Of a stretch of DNA of 64,000 nt, positions 17,336 through 26,622 are shown one piece after another. Both the position numbers and the translations under genes were made by a program. Within the stretch, counting starts at the first letter, position 1. Each line of letters starts with the position of its first letter. A model generated the notes under the pieces. That model did not search any database, was not told where the DNA came from, and saw only the letters and a program-made list of their open reading frames with translations. Source of the stretch: an uncultured Bacteroidota bacterium. Its GTDB lineage: Bacteria > Bacteroidota > Bacteroidia > Chitinophagales > Chitinophagaceae. The stretch spans positions 39,988-103,987 of the forward strand of contig CAIRYK010000009.1 of assembly GCA_903882805.1 (NCBI GenBank), given 5' to 3'.

Positions 17336-18076
17336 ATGATGCAGTTTTTCGGCCATTTAGGCAAGATTGTTCTGATGGTAAAAGAAGGTTTCCGAAAGCC
17401 GGAAAACGGGGCCGTTTACTGGAAGGAGTTTATGCAGCAATGCAACGATATTGGTATACGGTCTTTCCCTATTGTTTTTATCATTTCCCTGTTCTTGGGC
17501 ATGGTTACTACTGTGCAGTCGGCCTATCAGTTGGTGAGCCCCTATGTGCCAATCAGCGTTGTTGCCGGTATTCTCCGCGATTCGTCTATTCTTGAGTTGT
17601 CACCCACTATTATCAGCATCGTGTTGGCAGGCGTTGTGGGTTCGAAGATAGCGTCGGAGTTGGGCAATATGCGTGTGAGCGAGCAGATTGATGCGCTCGA
17701 AATAATGGGTATCAATACTAAGACCTACCTTGTGTTGCCAAAGATTACAGCAGCGTTGATAATGGTGCCGAGTCTTGTAATAATATCTATTTCATTGAGC
17801 ATTGTGGGCGGATACCTTGCAGGTGTTTTTTCGCACATACTCACTCACGATCAGTTTATGAAGGGACTGATAAAAGATTTCCTACCGTATAATCTGTTTT
17901 TTGCTCTCGTAAAAGCCTTTGCCTTTGCGTTGGTCATTTCCATTATACCATCGTATTATGGCTATTATGTAAAAGGCGGCGCGCTCGAGATTGGTCAGGC
18001 ATCTACCACGTCGGTGGTAGTAAGCTGTATCCTTATTCTGTGTATGGATTATTTGTTGTCCGCATTATTGCTTTAA
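17336..18076 (+). CDS. MlaE-family ABC transporter permease (phospholipid transport)
   Basis: 246 residues with about six hydrophobic helices. The MlaE family signature is clear: LELSPTIISIVLAGVVGSKIASELGNM (split: LAGVVGSKIASELGNMRVSE) followed by QIDALEIMGINTKTYLVLPK, then the C-terminal GYYVKGGALEIGQASTTSVV. Such permeases work with an MlaF ATPase and an MCE-domain protein to move phospholipids between the two membranes. Those partners are not adjacent here. The N-terminal MMQFFGHLGKIVLM is conserved in the family, supporting the start close to the promoter. Confidence 0.88.
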   Translation: MMQFFGHLGKIVLMVKEGFRKPENGAVYWKEFMQQCNDIGIRSFPIVFIISLFLGMVTTVQSAYQLVSPYVPISVVAGILRDSSILELSPTIISIVLAGVVGSKIASELGNMRVSEQIDALEIMGINTKTYLVLPKITAALIMVPSLVIISISLSIVGGYLAGVFSHILTHDQFMKGLIKDFLPYNLFFALVKAFAFALVISIIPSYYGYYVKGGALEIGQASTTSVVVSCILILCMDYLLSALLL

Positions 18077-18258
18077 CAATCCATAATATTTCAAAACGTG
18101 TTTTGTTTATTGTAAAGAGTGCAGGGTGGAGTTTCAAACCTGTTTTGGGGCTAATTTGTCCTTCAATTCATCAGTCGTTTCAAAGTGTTGGGCCGTCACT
18201 GCCAAGCCATACATATAGGGTTGTAGTATAATGCTGTAATTTATACCTGCAGGCTCCG

Positions 18259-18990
18259 CTACGGCGTTCTTGTTACATCGTCTACATCCTCGTCGCCTTC
18301 CAGATTGTTCATTTGAGTAAGTATTTGCGGGTAGCGCCACGATACGCGCCTGCTCATAGGTTTCACCGTAAATCGTTTTGGGTTGGGCAGGCAGGCTATT
18401 ATCATTGCGGCTTCTGTTCGTGTCAGGTTCTTAGCATGCTTCCCAAAATATTTTTGCGCTGCCGCTTCAATACCAAAAATGCCCGGCCCCATCTCTATTA
18501 CGTTCAGATACACCTCCATTATGCGGCGTTTGCCCCACGTCCATTCTATCAGTTGGGTAAAATAAAACTCGGGTACTTTGCGAATGTAGCGGGTAATGCC
18601 GCTGCCCTGCCACAAGAATACGTTTTTAGCTGTTTGCTGACTTATGGTGCTGGCGCCGCCGCCGCGCACACGGCTTTTCTTTTTCTTTTTTGTGGGCGCA
18701 TTCAGGCTTTTATCCAGCGATTTCCAGTCAAATCCGCCATGTTCCGGAAACAATTGATCTTCGCTGGCCATGGCTGCCAGCTTCACATCGGCAGGTATCT
18801 CGTTCCAGCTCACATAGTCGCGTTTCAGGCCATAGCCGTCAGTAATAGCCCCTATCTGGGTCATTGTTATGGGAGGCATCATCCAGCGGCACAACACAGT
18901 ATATACCAGCGAACCTATAAATAGGTATAATAGGATACGTAGCGATAGGCGTACTATTTTGCGGAACTTTGATATGTCTTTCTGTGCCAT
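18259..18990 (-). CDS. mtgA: MtgA, monofunctional peptidoglycan glycosyltransferase
   Basis: 243 residues from the ATG at 18990 (an upstream ATG at 19020 adds 10 atypical residues). One N-terminal transmembrane helix (about 15-35) is followed by a GT51 domain: the catalytic Glu is in ASEDQLFPEHGGFDW and the second motif is GASTISQQTAKNVFLW, followed by KVPEFYFTQLIEWTWGKRRI and EVYLNVIEMGPGIFGIEAAA. It polymerises lipid II into glycan strands without a transpeptidase domain. The lysine-rich loop before the GAST motif is unusually long (PTKKKKKSRVRG). Isolated gene. Confidence 0.93.
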   Translation of the reverse strand: MAQKDISKFRKIVRLSLRILLYLFIGSLVYTVLCRWMMPPITMTQIGAITDGYGLKRDYVSWNEIPADVKLAAMASEDQLFPEHGGFDWKSLDKSLNAPTKKKKKSRVRGGGASTISQQTAKNVFLWQGSGITRYIRKVPEFYFTQLIEWTWGKRRIMEVYLNVIEMGPGIFGIEAAAQKYFGKHAKNLTRTEAAMIIACLPNPKRFTVKPMSRRVSWRYPQILTQMNNLEGDEDVDDVTRTP

Positions 18991-19145
18991 TGGGTCGGCG
19001 AAAATAATATTTTTTTGCAATACAGGCGATGTCCGCCCTAATTAGCGCTGCATACGGCGATGAAAGCCGTGCTTTCAAATTATTATAGTTCCGGAATTTC
19101 GGAATAAAGCCGCTTTTTTCTACATTAGGGCTCTAATAAATCGTC

Positions 19146-19691
19146 ATGAGCAAACAATTAGGTATAGGATCGCGCGTAGATCATCCGCATTTCGGTAGGG
19201 GCGTAATAGTAGATACAGCCGCCGAGTTTTATATTATTTGGTTCAAAAGTCAGCAAGGCGTAAAAAGCATAAGTAAAGACTATGCCGACCTAAAAACGCT
19301 GGAAGAGGTAGAAGCTACGCCGGGAAGCGACAAGATAACTATTGCGGATATAGAGCAGGCATTGAGCAATATACTGGATTTGAGATTGCACGACACACAA
19401 CTGGTGCCCATTGGGCCAAGGTGGCGTCGCGGCAATATGATACTGAAGCCGGGCGACCCAACGCTGCAGTCGAAAGAGGTGCCAATAGAAACCTTTTTTC
19501 ATAAAATAGTGATGGTGCGCGACAGGCTAAGAGTGATGGAACAGAAGATAAATGCGCACAAGGGGCTGGAGGAAGACGAGAAAATAGACTTGCAACAGTA
19601 TATTACAGCAGTTTATGGTTCGTTAACCACCTTCAATGTGTTGTTTAAAGAAACCCACCATCAGTTTAAGGGGATGAGCACAAAAGACTAA
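19146..19691 (+). CDS. Conserved protein with N-terminal Tudor/SH3-like domain
   Basis: 181 residues, soluble. The first ~40 residues (IGSRVDHPHFGRGVIVDTAA) match the small SH3/Tudor-like barrel that ends UvrD/PcrA helicases (V.HP.FG.G.V), a module that touches RNA polymerase in those proteins. The rest is helical, with an ITIADIEQALSNILDLRL helix and a basic GPRWRRGNMILKPGDP turn. I know of no named function. It is not next to a helicase or repair gene; its downstream neighbour, 46 nt away, is the M28 peptidase. Confidence 0.6.
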   Translation: MSKQLGIGSRVDHPHFGRGVIVDTAAEFYIIWFKSQQGVKSISKDYADLKTLEEVEATPGSDKITIADIEQALSNILDLRLHDTQLVPIGPRWRRGNMILKPGDPTLQSKEVPIETFFHKIVMVRDRLRVMEQKINAHKGLEEDEKIDLQQYITAVYGSLTTFNVLFKETHHQFKGMSTKD

Positions 19692-19737
19692 CAACAAATT
19701 AAAAACTTACAATTTCACTCACTAACAGGTACCCATA

Positions 19738-21102
19738 ATGAAATTACGCTTGCTCGCTGTTTTGGCGCTTTTGTCTTCATCTGTATCTTTTGCGCAAGAC
19801 TCGCTAATGTTTCGCAAAATAGCCGATGAGGTTATGACACACGGAAAGTGTTACGATGATTTGCGGGTATTGTGCAAAACCGTTGGTCACCGCATCAGCG
19901 GTTCGCCGGCTGCTGCAAAAGCGGTTGTGTGGGGCGAAAAAGCTATGCGCGCCTCTGGCGCCGATAAAGTATGGTTACAGGCCTGCGATGTGCCGTACTG
20001 GTACCGGGGTAAGGAGAAGCTGATGCTGAAAATTGGCAAGAAGTATAAAGAGGTAGATGCGGTATCGCTAGGCAATAGCCATGGCACCGACGGAAAACTA
20101 CTGAAGGCGCCTATTATAATGGTGCACAACTTCAATGAATTTAAGGCATTGCCCGAACGTGTGGTAAAAGGTAAGATTGTGTTTTTCAACTACCGTTTCC
20201 GTCAGGATTTTATATTCACATTTCAGGGTTATGGCGATGCTGTTAAGTATCGGGGCGGCGGACCAAGTGTAGCTGCCGAAAAAGGAGCTGTGGGCGTTAT
20301 TATCCGATCTATGTCTACAGGTTGCGACGATTATCCGCATACAGGTGGCACTTATTACAAAGACTCTACTAAGAAAATACCCGCAATGGCGTTGGGCAAT
20401 ACCACTGCCGATGCGCTGGAGAAAGCCTGCGAACACGGACAAGTAATGGCTAAATGGAAATCGGAATGCCACATGAAGCCTGGACTGGTGCGTAGTTATA
20501 ACGTGATTGGCGAAATAAAGGGTAGCGAGCATCCGGAGCGTATCATTACTGTTGGCGGCCATTTGGATTCGTGGGATGTAGGCGAGGGCGCACAGGACGA
20601 CGGCGCAGGTTGCGTTCAGTCGATTGAGGTGTTGCGCGCCATGAAGGCATTGGGCCTCCGGCCAAAGTATACCGTACGGGCAGTGCTGTTTATGAACGAA
20701 GAAAACGGCCAAAAAGGTGGACAAGCCTATGCCGATTCGGCCATTGCACTCAAAGAAAACCATGTGTTGGCCATAGAGACCGATGCCGGCGGATTCTCGC
20801 CACGCGGGGTGGGGCTGGAAATGAGCGATGCGCAAAAGGCGGCTATTGTAAAGTACAGAGATTTGTTTCTGCCCTATGGCGTATACGATTTCGATCATGA
20901 AGGCGGTGGGTCGGATATAGACCCGCTGCGGCAGAAAATGAAGGTGCCGCTTGCCGGTTTGTCGCCCGATTCGCAGCGTTATTTTGATTTACACCATACC
21001 AATAACGATGTGTTTGAGCAGGTGAACCACCGAGAGCTGAAATTGGGCGCGGCTACGTTGGCGCAGTTCATTTATTTGGTAAGCGAGCACGGCTTGCTGT
21101 AG
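19738..21102 (+). CDS. M28-family zinc aminopeptidase, secreted
   Basis: 454 residues with a signal peptide (cut after SFAQ). A PA-domain-like insert (about 125-230) is followed by the peptidase core: metal ligands are seen in VGGHLDSWDVGEGAQDDGAG, FMNEENGQKGG, ETDAGG and the final DLHHTNNDVFE. This set (His, Asp, Glu-Glu, Asp, His) is typical of two-zinc M28 aminopeptidases such as glutamate carboxypeptidase-like enzymes. It is expected to act outside the cytoplasm on peptides. It has no T9SS sorting domain, so a periplasmic location is likely. Confidence 0.88.
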   Translation: MKLRLLAVLALLSSSVSFAQDSLMFRKIADEVMTHGKCYDDLRVLCKTVGHRISGSPAAAKAVVWGEKAMRASGADKVWLQACDVPYWYRGKEKLMLKIGKKYKEVDAVSLGNSHGTDGKLLKAPIIMVHNFNEFKALPERVVKGKIVFFNYRFRQDFIFTFQGYGDAVKYRGGGPSVAAEKGAVGVIIRSMSTGCDDYPHTGGTYYKDSTKKIPAMALGNTTADALEKACEHGQVMAKWKSECHMKPGLVRSYNVIGEIKGSEHPERIITVGGHLDSWDVGEGAQDDGAGCVQSIEVLRAMKALGLRPKYTVRAVLFMNEENGQKGGQAYADSAIALKENHVLAIETDAGGFSPRGVGLEMSDAQKAAIVKYRDLFLPYGVYDFDHEGGGSDIDPLRQKMKVPLAGLSPDSQRYFDLHHTNNDVFEQVNHRELKLGAATLAQFIYLVSEHGLL

Positions 21103-21310
21103 CAGTATAGGTAATGGTAAAGTAAAATTTCAGAATAAATAGTAGGCAGGTATTATTAAACAACCATCTTTGGTCAATAAGCCGGAACTTTGCGCCGGAT
21201 ATGGCAGACAAAGCAGCCATAATAAAGAATGTATCTTATTTTCTAACAAAATGATTCAATGGCATTAGGGGGCGCGCTCCTTAATGCCATTGGGTTTTAT
21301 ATCGGGTTGT

Positions 21311-22291
21311 ATGCATCTTACTAGAAGAAACAGAATATTACGTCAGTCGCCGGCCATAAGGGCTATGGTAGCCGAAACTACTTTGAGCCCCGCAGATTTT
21401 ATTGCCCCGCTGTTTATTACTGAGGGTATGGGCGTTAAGGAAGAAATAGCGTCGATGAAGGGGTATTACAGAATGAGCATAGACAATGCCATACTGGAAG
21501 TAGAAGAACTGTGGTCGCTGGGTATAAAATGCGTATTGCTGTTTATAAAATGCAGCGATGAGCTTAAAGATAATAAAGGCACAGAAGCCCTAAACCCTAT
21601 AGGGTTGATGCAGCGCAGCATTCGCGCTATAAAAAATGCGCTGCCCGAAATGGTGGTAATGACCGACGTAGCCCTTGACCCGTTTTCTATCTATGGGCAC
21701 GATGGCATAGTAGAAGGCAATGAGATTGTAAATGATGCAACTGTAGAAACCTTGGCGCAAATGAGTGTGAGTCATGCGCAGGCTGGAGCCGACTTTGTGG
21801 CGCCCAGCGATATGATGGACGGACGCATCAAGGCTATTCGCGACGCTCTGGAAAACAATGGCTATACCAAGACGGGCATTATGGCTTATAGCGCTAAGTA
21901 CGCTTCGTGTTTCTACGGGCCATTTAGAGATGCACTGGATAGCGCTCCAGGTTTTGGCGACAAGAAGACCTATCAAATGGATTACGCCAACCGCAGGGAA
22001 GCAGTAAAGGAAACGCTGATGGATGTAGAAGAGGGCGCAGACATAGTGATGGTGAAGCCTGCGATGGCTTATCTGGATATAATACGCGAGGTGAAAGATA
22101 GTGTTGCAGTGCCGGTAAGCGCATACCATGTAAGCGGCGAATATGCTATGATAAAAGCAGCGGCGCAAATGGGCTGGCTGGATGAGAACAAAGCCATTTT
22201 GGAATCGTTGACCAGTATAAAGCGCGCTGGGGCAGATCTGATTGCTACTTATTTTGCCAAAGACGCCGCAAAACTCCTACTGAATAAATAA
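21311..22291 (+). CDS. hemB: HemB, delta-aminolevulinic acid dehydratase
   Basis: 326 residues from the ATG at 21311 (MHLTRRNRILRQS); the upstream ATG at 21284 adds nine atypical residues. The Schiff-base lysines are in MAYSAKYASCFYGPFRDA and VMVKPAMAYLDIIREV. The metal-site segment reads TDVALDPFSIYGHDG without the cysteine triad, so this is the magnesium/potassium type, not the zinc type. It condenses two ALA into porphobilinogen. It is followed after 9 nt by hemL, which makes ALA, so the pair forms a heme precursor operon. Confidence 0.96.
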   Translation: MHLTRRNRILRQSPAIRAMVAETTLSPADFIAPLFITEGMGVKEEIASMKGYYRMSIDNAILEVEELWSLGIKCVLLFIKCSDELKDNKGTEALNPIGLMQRSIRAIKNALPEMVVMTDVALDPFSIYGHDGIVEGNEIVNDATVETLAQMSVSHAQAGADFVAPSDMMDGRIKAIRDALENNGYTKTGIMAYSAKYASCFYGPFRDALDSAPGFGDKKTYQMDYANRREAVKETLMDVEEGADIVMVKPAMAYLDIIREVKDSVAVPVSAYHVSGEYAMIKAAAQMGWLDENKAILESLTSIKRAGADLIATYFAKDAAKLLLNK

Positions 22292-22300
22292 ATAACGATA

Positions 22301-23590
22301 ATGATAGAGAATAGTAAAAAACTGTTTGAGCGTGCGCAGCGCACCATTCCGGGAGGCGTCAATTCGCCGGTGCGGGCTTTTAAAAGCGTGGGCGGTACAC
22401 CTTTGTTTATGGAGCGGGCTGCAGGCGCCTATATGTACGATGCCGACGATAATAGGTATATCGACTATATCAATTCGTGGGGCCCAATGATATTGGGCCA
22501 TGCTTATCCTGCGGTCGTAGAGGCTATTCAGGAAAAGGCAGCGCTCTCTACTTCGTTTGGCGCGCCTACTGAACTGGAAATAGAAATGGCCGAGCTAATT
22601 GTAAGCATGTCGCCTAATGTGGATATGGTGCGCATGGTAAGCAGCGGCACAGAAGCATGTATGAGTGCGCTACGCCTTGCGCGCGGCTATACAGGTCGGA
22701 ATAAGTTTATAAAATTCGAAGGTTGTTATCATGGGCATGCCGATGCTTTTTTGGTGAAGGCGGGTAGTGGGGTAGCCACATTTAATATACAGACTGTGCC
22801 GGGCGTAACAGCGGGCGTATCTATGGATACGCTTACTGCGCCTTACAACGATCTTGCAGCAGTGCAGCAACTGGTGGCTGATAATGCCGGTGAAATAGCC
22901 GCCATCATTATAGAGCCTGTTGCAGGCAATATGGGTTGCATCGTGCCGCAGCCCGGATTTATGCAGGGCCTTCGCGATATTTGCGATAGAGAGGGAATTG
23001 TATTCATTTTTGATGAAGTAATGACTGGCTTCCGGCTGTCGGCGGGGGGCGCGCAGCATAGCCTCGGTATTAATGCCGACCTAGTTACCTACGGTAAGGT
23101 GATAGGCGGCGGCATGCCTGTGGGCGCCTTTGGCGGTAAGCGCGCCATAATGCAGCATATAGCTCCTTTGGGTAATGTATATCAGGCGGGTACATTGAGC
23201 GGCAATCCACTAGCTATGATAGCTGGCTTTACTATGCTAACTACATTGAAAAAGAACCCCGGTATTTACATTGAGCTTGAAGAGAAAACGGCCTATTTGC
23301 ACAGCGGTTTGCACAGAGTGTTTAGCAACGGCGACCAGCCTTTTGTCATCAATCGGTTTGGGTCAATGATCAGTATTCACTTTAGCGATAAGCCGGTAAC
23401 AAATTTTGCCGCCGCCGCAAGCGCTAACAATGCCTACTTCAATCAGTTTTTCCATGCTATGCTTGCGGAAGGAATTTACCTGCCGCCATCAGCCTACGAA
23501 ACATGGTTTATCAGCGCAGCATTATCTATAGACGATATAGACCACACGGTAGCCGCTGCAGAGCGTTTCGTGCTAGCAACAAAAAAGTAG
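22301..23590 (+). CDS. hemL: HemL, glutamate-1-semialdehyde 2,1-aminomutase
   Basis: 429 residues, full length. PLP-dependent class III aminotransferase fold with [19 protein letters not shown] at the N-terminus, [33 protein letters not shown] and the PLP lysine in [17 protein letters not shown]. It isomerises glutamate-1-semialdehyde to 5-aminolevulinate, the substrate of HemB encoded 9 nt upstream. A hairpin terminator begins 20 nt after its stop. Confidence 0.97.
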   Translation: MIENSKKLFERAQRTIPGGVNSPVRAFKSVGGTPLFMERAAGAYMYDADDNRYIDYINSWGPMILGHAYPAVVEAIQEKAALSTSFGAPTELEIEMAELIVSMSPNVDMVRMVSSGTEACMSALRLARGYTGRNKFIKFEGCYHGHADAFLVKAGSGVATFNIQTVPGVTAGVSMDTLTAPYNDLAAVQQLVADNAGEIAAIIIEPVAGNMGCIVPQPGFMQGLRDICDREGIVFIFDEVMTGFRLSAGGAQHSLGINADLVTYGKVIGGGMPVGAFGGKRAIMQHIAPLGNVYQAGTLSGNPLAMIAGFTMLTTLKKNPGIYIELEEKTAYLHSGLHRVFSNGDQPFVINRFGSMISIHFSDKPVTNFAAAASANNAYFNQFFHAMLAEGIYLPPSAYETWFISAALSIDDIDHTVAAAERFVLATKK

Positions 23591-23610
23591 AACCAATATA
23601 CCATATAATA

Positions 23611-23644
23611 ATAGTGGCGCAATCTTTGCAGGTTGCGCCACTAT
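23611..23644. terminator. Terminator after hemL
   Basis: 12-bp perfect stem (23611-23622 with 23633-23644), 10-nt loop, between the convergent genes hemL and the thioredoxin-fold lipoprotein. Confidence 0.75.
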
Positions 23645-23671
23645 CATTATATAACTGTACTATACTGTATT

Positions 23672-24832
23672 TTATGGAGTTGATGTAGCGGCAGGCGCTG
23701 CCAATACTTCGTTGAGTTTTTGTTCCAGCGCTTCGCCTTGCAGGTTATGACCTATTATGCGGCCGCTTGTGTCTATCAAAAAGTTAGAAGGGATAGACTG
23801 TACCGAATAGGTAGATGCGGCCTCGGACGCCCAACCTTTAAAGTCGCAAACATGCGTCCATTCCAGATGGTCGTCTGCTATGGCTTTCATCCATGGTTCT
23901 TTTGCATTGTCGAGCGATACGCCCAATATGGTGAAATTGCTGTTTTTGAATTTTTTGAAGGCCGCCACTACATTAGGGTTTTCTTTGCGGCATGGCTGGC
24001 ACCACGATGCCCAGAAATCGAGCAATACAAACTTGCCTCTCAGTGATGAAAGCGTTACTACCTTTCCATCGACGCCTGGCAAAGCAACTTCTGGCGCCGG
24101 GGCTCCATTCTCCAGATTTATCGTCTGATGTTTGGGTTGTTTCAGCTTAGCGCTGGTTTTGGTGTAGTAGTCATTAAAATCGGTAGCCATTTTTGCTCTC
24201 GGAAACCTGCGGTGCAATCCCTGCGAAAAAGCGGCCAGGTAATTGCCTTCGCTTGCCAGATTGAGCATACGCGCAGCAAATACAGCATTGGGCAGGTAGG
24301 GGGTAGTATCGGCATAATGCTCTACAAACTGCGTGAAATTTAGTCTTAAATCGGCCAGATCTTTTTTTGCAATCGTTAGTATGCTATCGTTACCGCGTGT
24401 TTCCAACGTATCAATCACCATATTCATGGTGTTGAAATCGCGTAGATGTTCCCTGATGGCAACTACAAAATGACGGAGATTCTCAGATGACGGAGAACCT
24501 GACACAGAGTAGTTTTCCAGTGCGCTCCATTCTGCATTCACCTTTACATTGCCTTTGTCTACAGACAGCAGAATAAATTTGTTGGGTCTGAAATGCAGTC
24601 TGTACAATCCTGGCTCGGGCGAAATGCCCGCTACCTCAAAATGGCCATCGGCTTTAGATCGTTGAGAGTCTATTATTTCAATAACATCGTTTGCATAAAG
24701 TTGTTCCAGAACAATAGTCTGTTCCGGCATGCCTTTTACATCCCCTATAACGGTAAAATTGCGGTTCCCCTGACTGCATGCAGCCAATCCGGTTAATGCA
24801 ATAAAAAGGAAAAGTAGATTTTTTGATCTCAT
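23672..24832 (-). CDS. DUF4369 plus TlpA-type thioredoxin lipoprotein
   Basis: 386 residues. Lipoprotein signal ending TGLAAC (Cys19). An N-terminal DUF4369 beta domain (about 25-130) is followed by a helical linker and a C-terminal TlpA/ResA-like thioredoxin domain starting near APAPEVALPGVDGKVV, with active site WCQPC (Cys278, Cys281) and the cis-proline region SIPSNFLID. Such proteins reduce or isomerise disulfides in the periplasm. In a genome with heavily cysteine-paired secreted proteins this could be relevant, but that is inference. A -7-like box on the minus strand lies at 24869-24876. Confidence 0.9.
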   Translation of the reverse strand: MRSKNLLFLFIALTGLAACSQGNRNFTVIGDVKGMPEQTIVLEQLYANDVIEIIDSQRSKADGHFEVAGISPEPGLYRLHFRPNKFILLSVDKGNVKVNAEWSALENYSVSGSPSSENLRHFVVAIREHLRDFNTMNMVIDTLETRGNDSILTIAKKDLADLRLNFTQFVEHYADTTPYLPNAVFAARMLNLASEGNYLAAFSQGLHRRFPRAKMATDFNDYYTKTSAKLKQPKHQTINLENGAPAPEVALPGVDGKVVTLSSLRGKFVLLDFWASWCQPCRKENPNVVAAFKKFKNSNFTILGVSLDNAKEPWMKAIADDHLEWTHVCDFKGWASEAASTYSVQSIPSNFLIDTSGRIIGHNLQGEALEQKLNEVLAAPAATSTP

Positions 24833-24934
24833 TCAGGGGATTTTAGCACACAATAAACCTAATTAAGCCAAAATTAATAAGTCAAACGTCAAGAAATGCC
24901 TAAAATTTTCGTGCGTATTGTTAAATCATTAAAG

Positions 24935-24963
24935 TTGGGCAAGTAAATTAAAGGTTATTTTTG
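24935..24963 (+). promoter_or_regulatory. Promoter of the YigZ-family gene
   Basis: TTG at 24935-24937, 18-nt spacer, TATTTTTG at 24956-24963 (perfect TAnnTTTG), 16 nt before the ATG at 24980. Confidence 0.55.
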
Positions 24964-24979
24964 GTCTTTTAAATGATTG

Positions 24980-25597
24980 ATGGCCGAAGTTAACAAATAC
25001 ATTACGATTGCCGCTGCAGCAACCGGCGACTTCAGAGACAGGGGAAGCAAGTTTTTGGCATATGCTTATCCTGTAGCGACAGCTGCTGCAGTAAAGGAGA
25101 AGTTGCAATTATTAAAAAAAGAACATCCTAAGGCGGTTCACCATTGCTATGCATATAGGTTTGGGTCCGACGGCAATCAGTATCGGGCTAACGACGATGG
25201 CGAGCCATCGGGCAGCGCCGGCAAGCCAATACTCGGGCAAATAGATAGTATGGGGTTGACAAATGTGCTGGTTGTTGTGGTGCGGTATTTTGGCGGTACA
25301 TTGCTGGGCGTTCCCGGCCTTATTAATGCCTATAAAACAGCCACAGCGCTTGCGCTGGAACCCGCTCCCAAAACCGAAAAATGGATAGAGGATAATTTTG
25401 AAATTTCGTTCGACTATCCGGCCATGGGCGAAGTGTTGTACTTGTTGAAGCAGAGCGAGTCAACCATCTACAAGCAGGAGCTACAGTTGTTTTGTCGTAT
25501 TGAGGCAGGTATACCACGAATACATGCGCCCAATACGTTGCAGAAACTTACAGAGATTAGAGGAGTTACCTTGAAGCCAATTTTGCCTACAACTTAA
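24980..25597 (+). CDS. YigZ/IMPACT family protein
   Basis: 205 residues. The UPF0029 signature is clear: HHCYAYRFGSDGNQYRANDD followed by GEPSGSAGKPILGQI and VVVRYFGGTLLGVPGLI. The C-terminal part is the small DUF1949-like ferredoxin fold. Eukaryotic IMPACT relatives regulate translation stress signalling; the role of bacterial YigZ is not established. The ATG at 24980 is used because the upstream TTG adds only one residue. queG starts 3 nt after its stop, so the two are cotranscribed. Confidence 0.88.
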   Translation: MAEVNKYITIAAAATGDFRDRGSKFLAYAYPVATAAAVKEKLQLLKKEHPKAVHHCYAYRFGSDGNQYRANDDGEPSGSAGKPILGQIDSMGLTNVLVVVVRYFGGTLLGVPGLINAYKTATALALEPAPKTEKWIEDNFEISFDYPAMGEVLYLLKQSESTIYKQELQLFCRIEAGIPRIHAPNTLQKLTEIRGVTLKPILPTT

Positions 25598-25600
25598 TAA

Positions 25601-26554
25601 ATGATCTACTCATCTGCGGAAAAGAACACACAACTAATCAAAGCTGAGGCCAAACGACTTGGGTTTAACTCGTGCGGTATAGCCGCTGCAGTGCAACTGC
25701 AAGACGACGCCCGCCGACTTGAGGCTTGGCTCAGTAAGGGCTATAATGCAGACATGCAGTATATGGAACGCAATTTTGATTTGCGGATAGATCCATCAAA
25801 ACTGGTACCCGGCGCAAAGACGGTCATTACACTACTCTTTAATTATTATCCCGATATAGCCCAGCAACAGCAAGCGCCCAAAGTAGCAAAGTATGCTTAC
25901 GGTACCGACTACCATTTTGTGATACGCGACAAGCTGAACGAGTTACTGGCCTATATTGTTGATAATATAGGAGCGGTAGACGGCAGGGGATTTGTAGATA
26001 GTGCGCCCGTGCTGGAGCGCAGTTGGGCGGTGCGGAGCGGTTTGGGCTGGGTGGGCAAAAATGGCAATATGCTTACACGCCATTCCGGGTCCTTTTTTTT
26101 TATCGCCACGCTTATTACTGATCTCGATCTGGTCCCCGATCTTCCATTTTCAACCAGTCATTGCGGCTCGTGTACCCGCTGTATCGATGCCTGCCCTACA
26201 GATGCCATAGTATCACCCACACAGATAGATGCAAATAAATGTATTTCGTATTTGACAATTGAGTTGAAGGACGCAATAATACCGAGTGAAATGCACGGGA
26301 AAATGGAGGGCTGGATGTTTGGCTGCGATATTTGTCAGGATGTTTGCCCGTGGAATCGTTTTTCAAAGCCTCATGCTGAGCCTTACTTTACACCATTGCC
26401 CGAGATCTTGAATCTATCGGTGGGCGAGTGGGAGGCAATGACCGAGGATACCTTTAATAAGGTGTTTAAAAACTCGCCGTTCAAAAGGACAAAGTGGAAA
26501 GGAATACAACGAAATATAAAGGCAATACAAATGCCGCCGACTGTCAAACGTTAA
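25601..26554 (+). CDS. queG: QueG, epoxyqueuosine reductase
   Basis: 317 residues. The N-terminal cobalamin-binding part is followed by two [4Fe-4S] cluster motifs: CGSCTRCIDACP and CDICQDVCPWNRF. This matches QueG, which reduces epoxyqueuosine to queuosine in tRNA anticodons, the last step of queuosine synthesis. The length is slightly shorter than E. coli QueG because the C-terminal HEAT-like repeat is missing, as is common in Bacteroidota. It is coupled to the YigZ gene (3 nt gap). Confidence 0.94.
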   Translation: MIYSSAEKNTQLIKAEAKRLGFNSCGIAAAVQLQDDARRLEAWLSKGYNADMQYMERNFDLRIDPSKLVPGAKTVITLLFNYYPDIAQQQQAPKVAKYAYGTDYHFVIRDKLNELLAYIVDNIGAVDGRGFVDSAPVLERSWAVRSGLGWVGKNGNMLTRHSGSFFFIATLITDLDLVPDLPFSTSHCGSCTRCIDACPTDAIVSPTQIDANKCISYLTIELKDAIIPSEMHGKMEGWMFGCDICQDVCPWNRFSKPHAEPYFTPLPEILNLSVGEWEAMTEDTFNKVFKNSPFKRTKWKGIQRNIKAIQMPPTVKR

Positions 26555-26610
26555 CGGAGCTATGGTAATAATTGCGTTGGGTTTACCTACTTCAATTACC
26601 AGATAACAAT

Positions 26611-26618
26611 TATCTTTG
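26611..26618 (+). promoter_or_regulatory. -7 promoter box of the aminotransferase gene
   Basis: TATCTTTG is a perfect TAnnTTTG box that ends only 4 nt before the ATG at 26623, so transcription would start at or next to the start codon. No well-spaced TTTG was found upstream. Confidence 0.4.
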
Positions 26619-26622
26619 TCGC

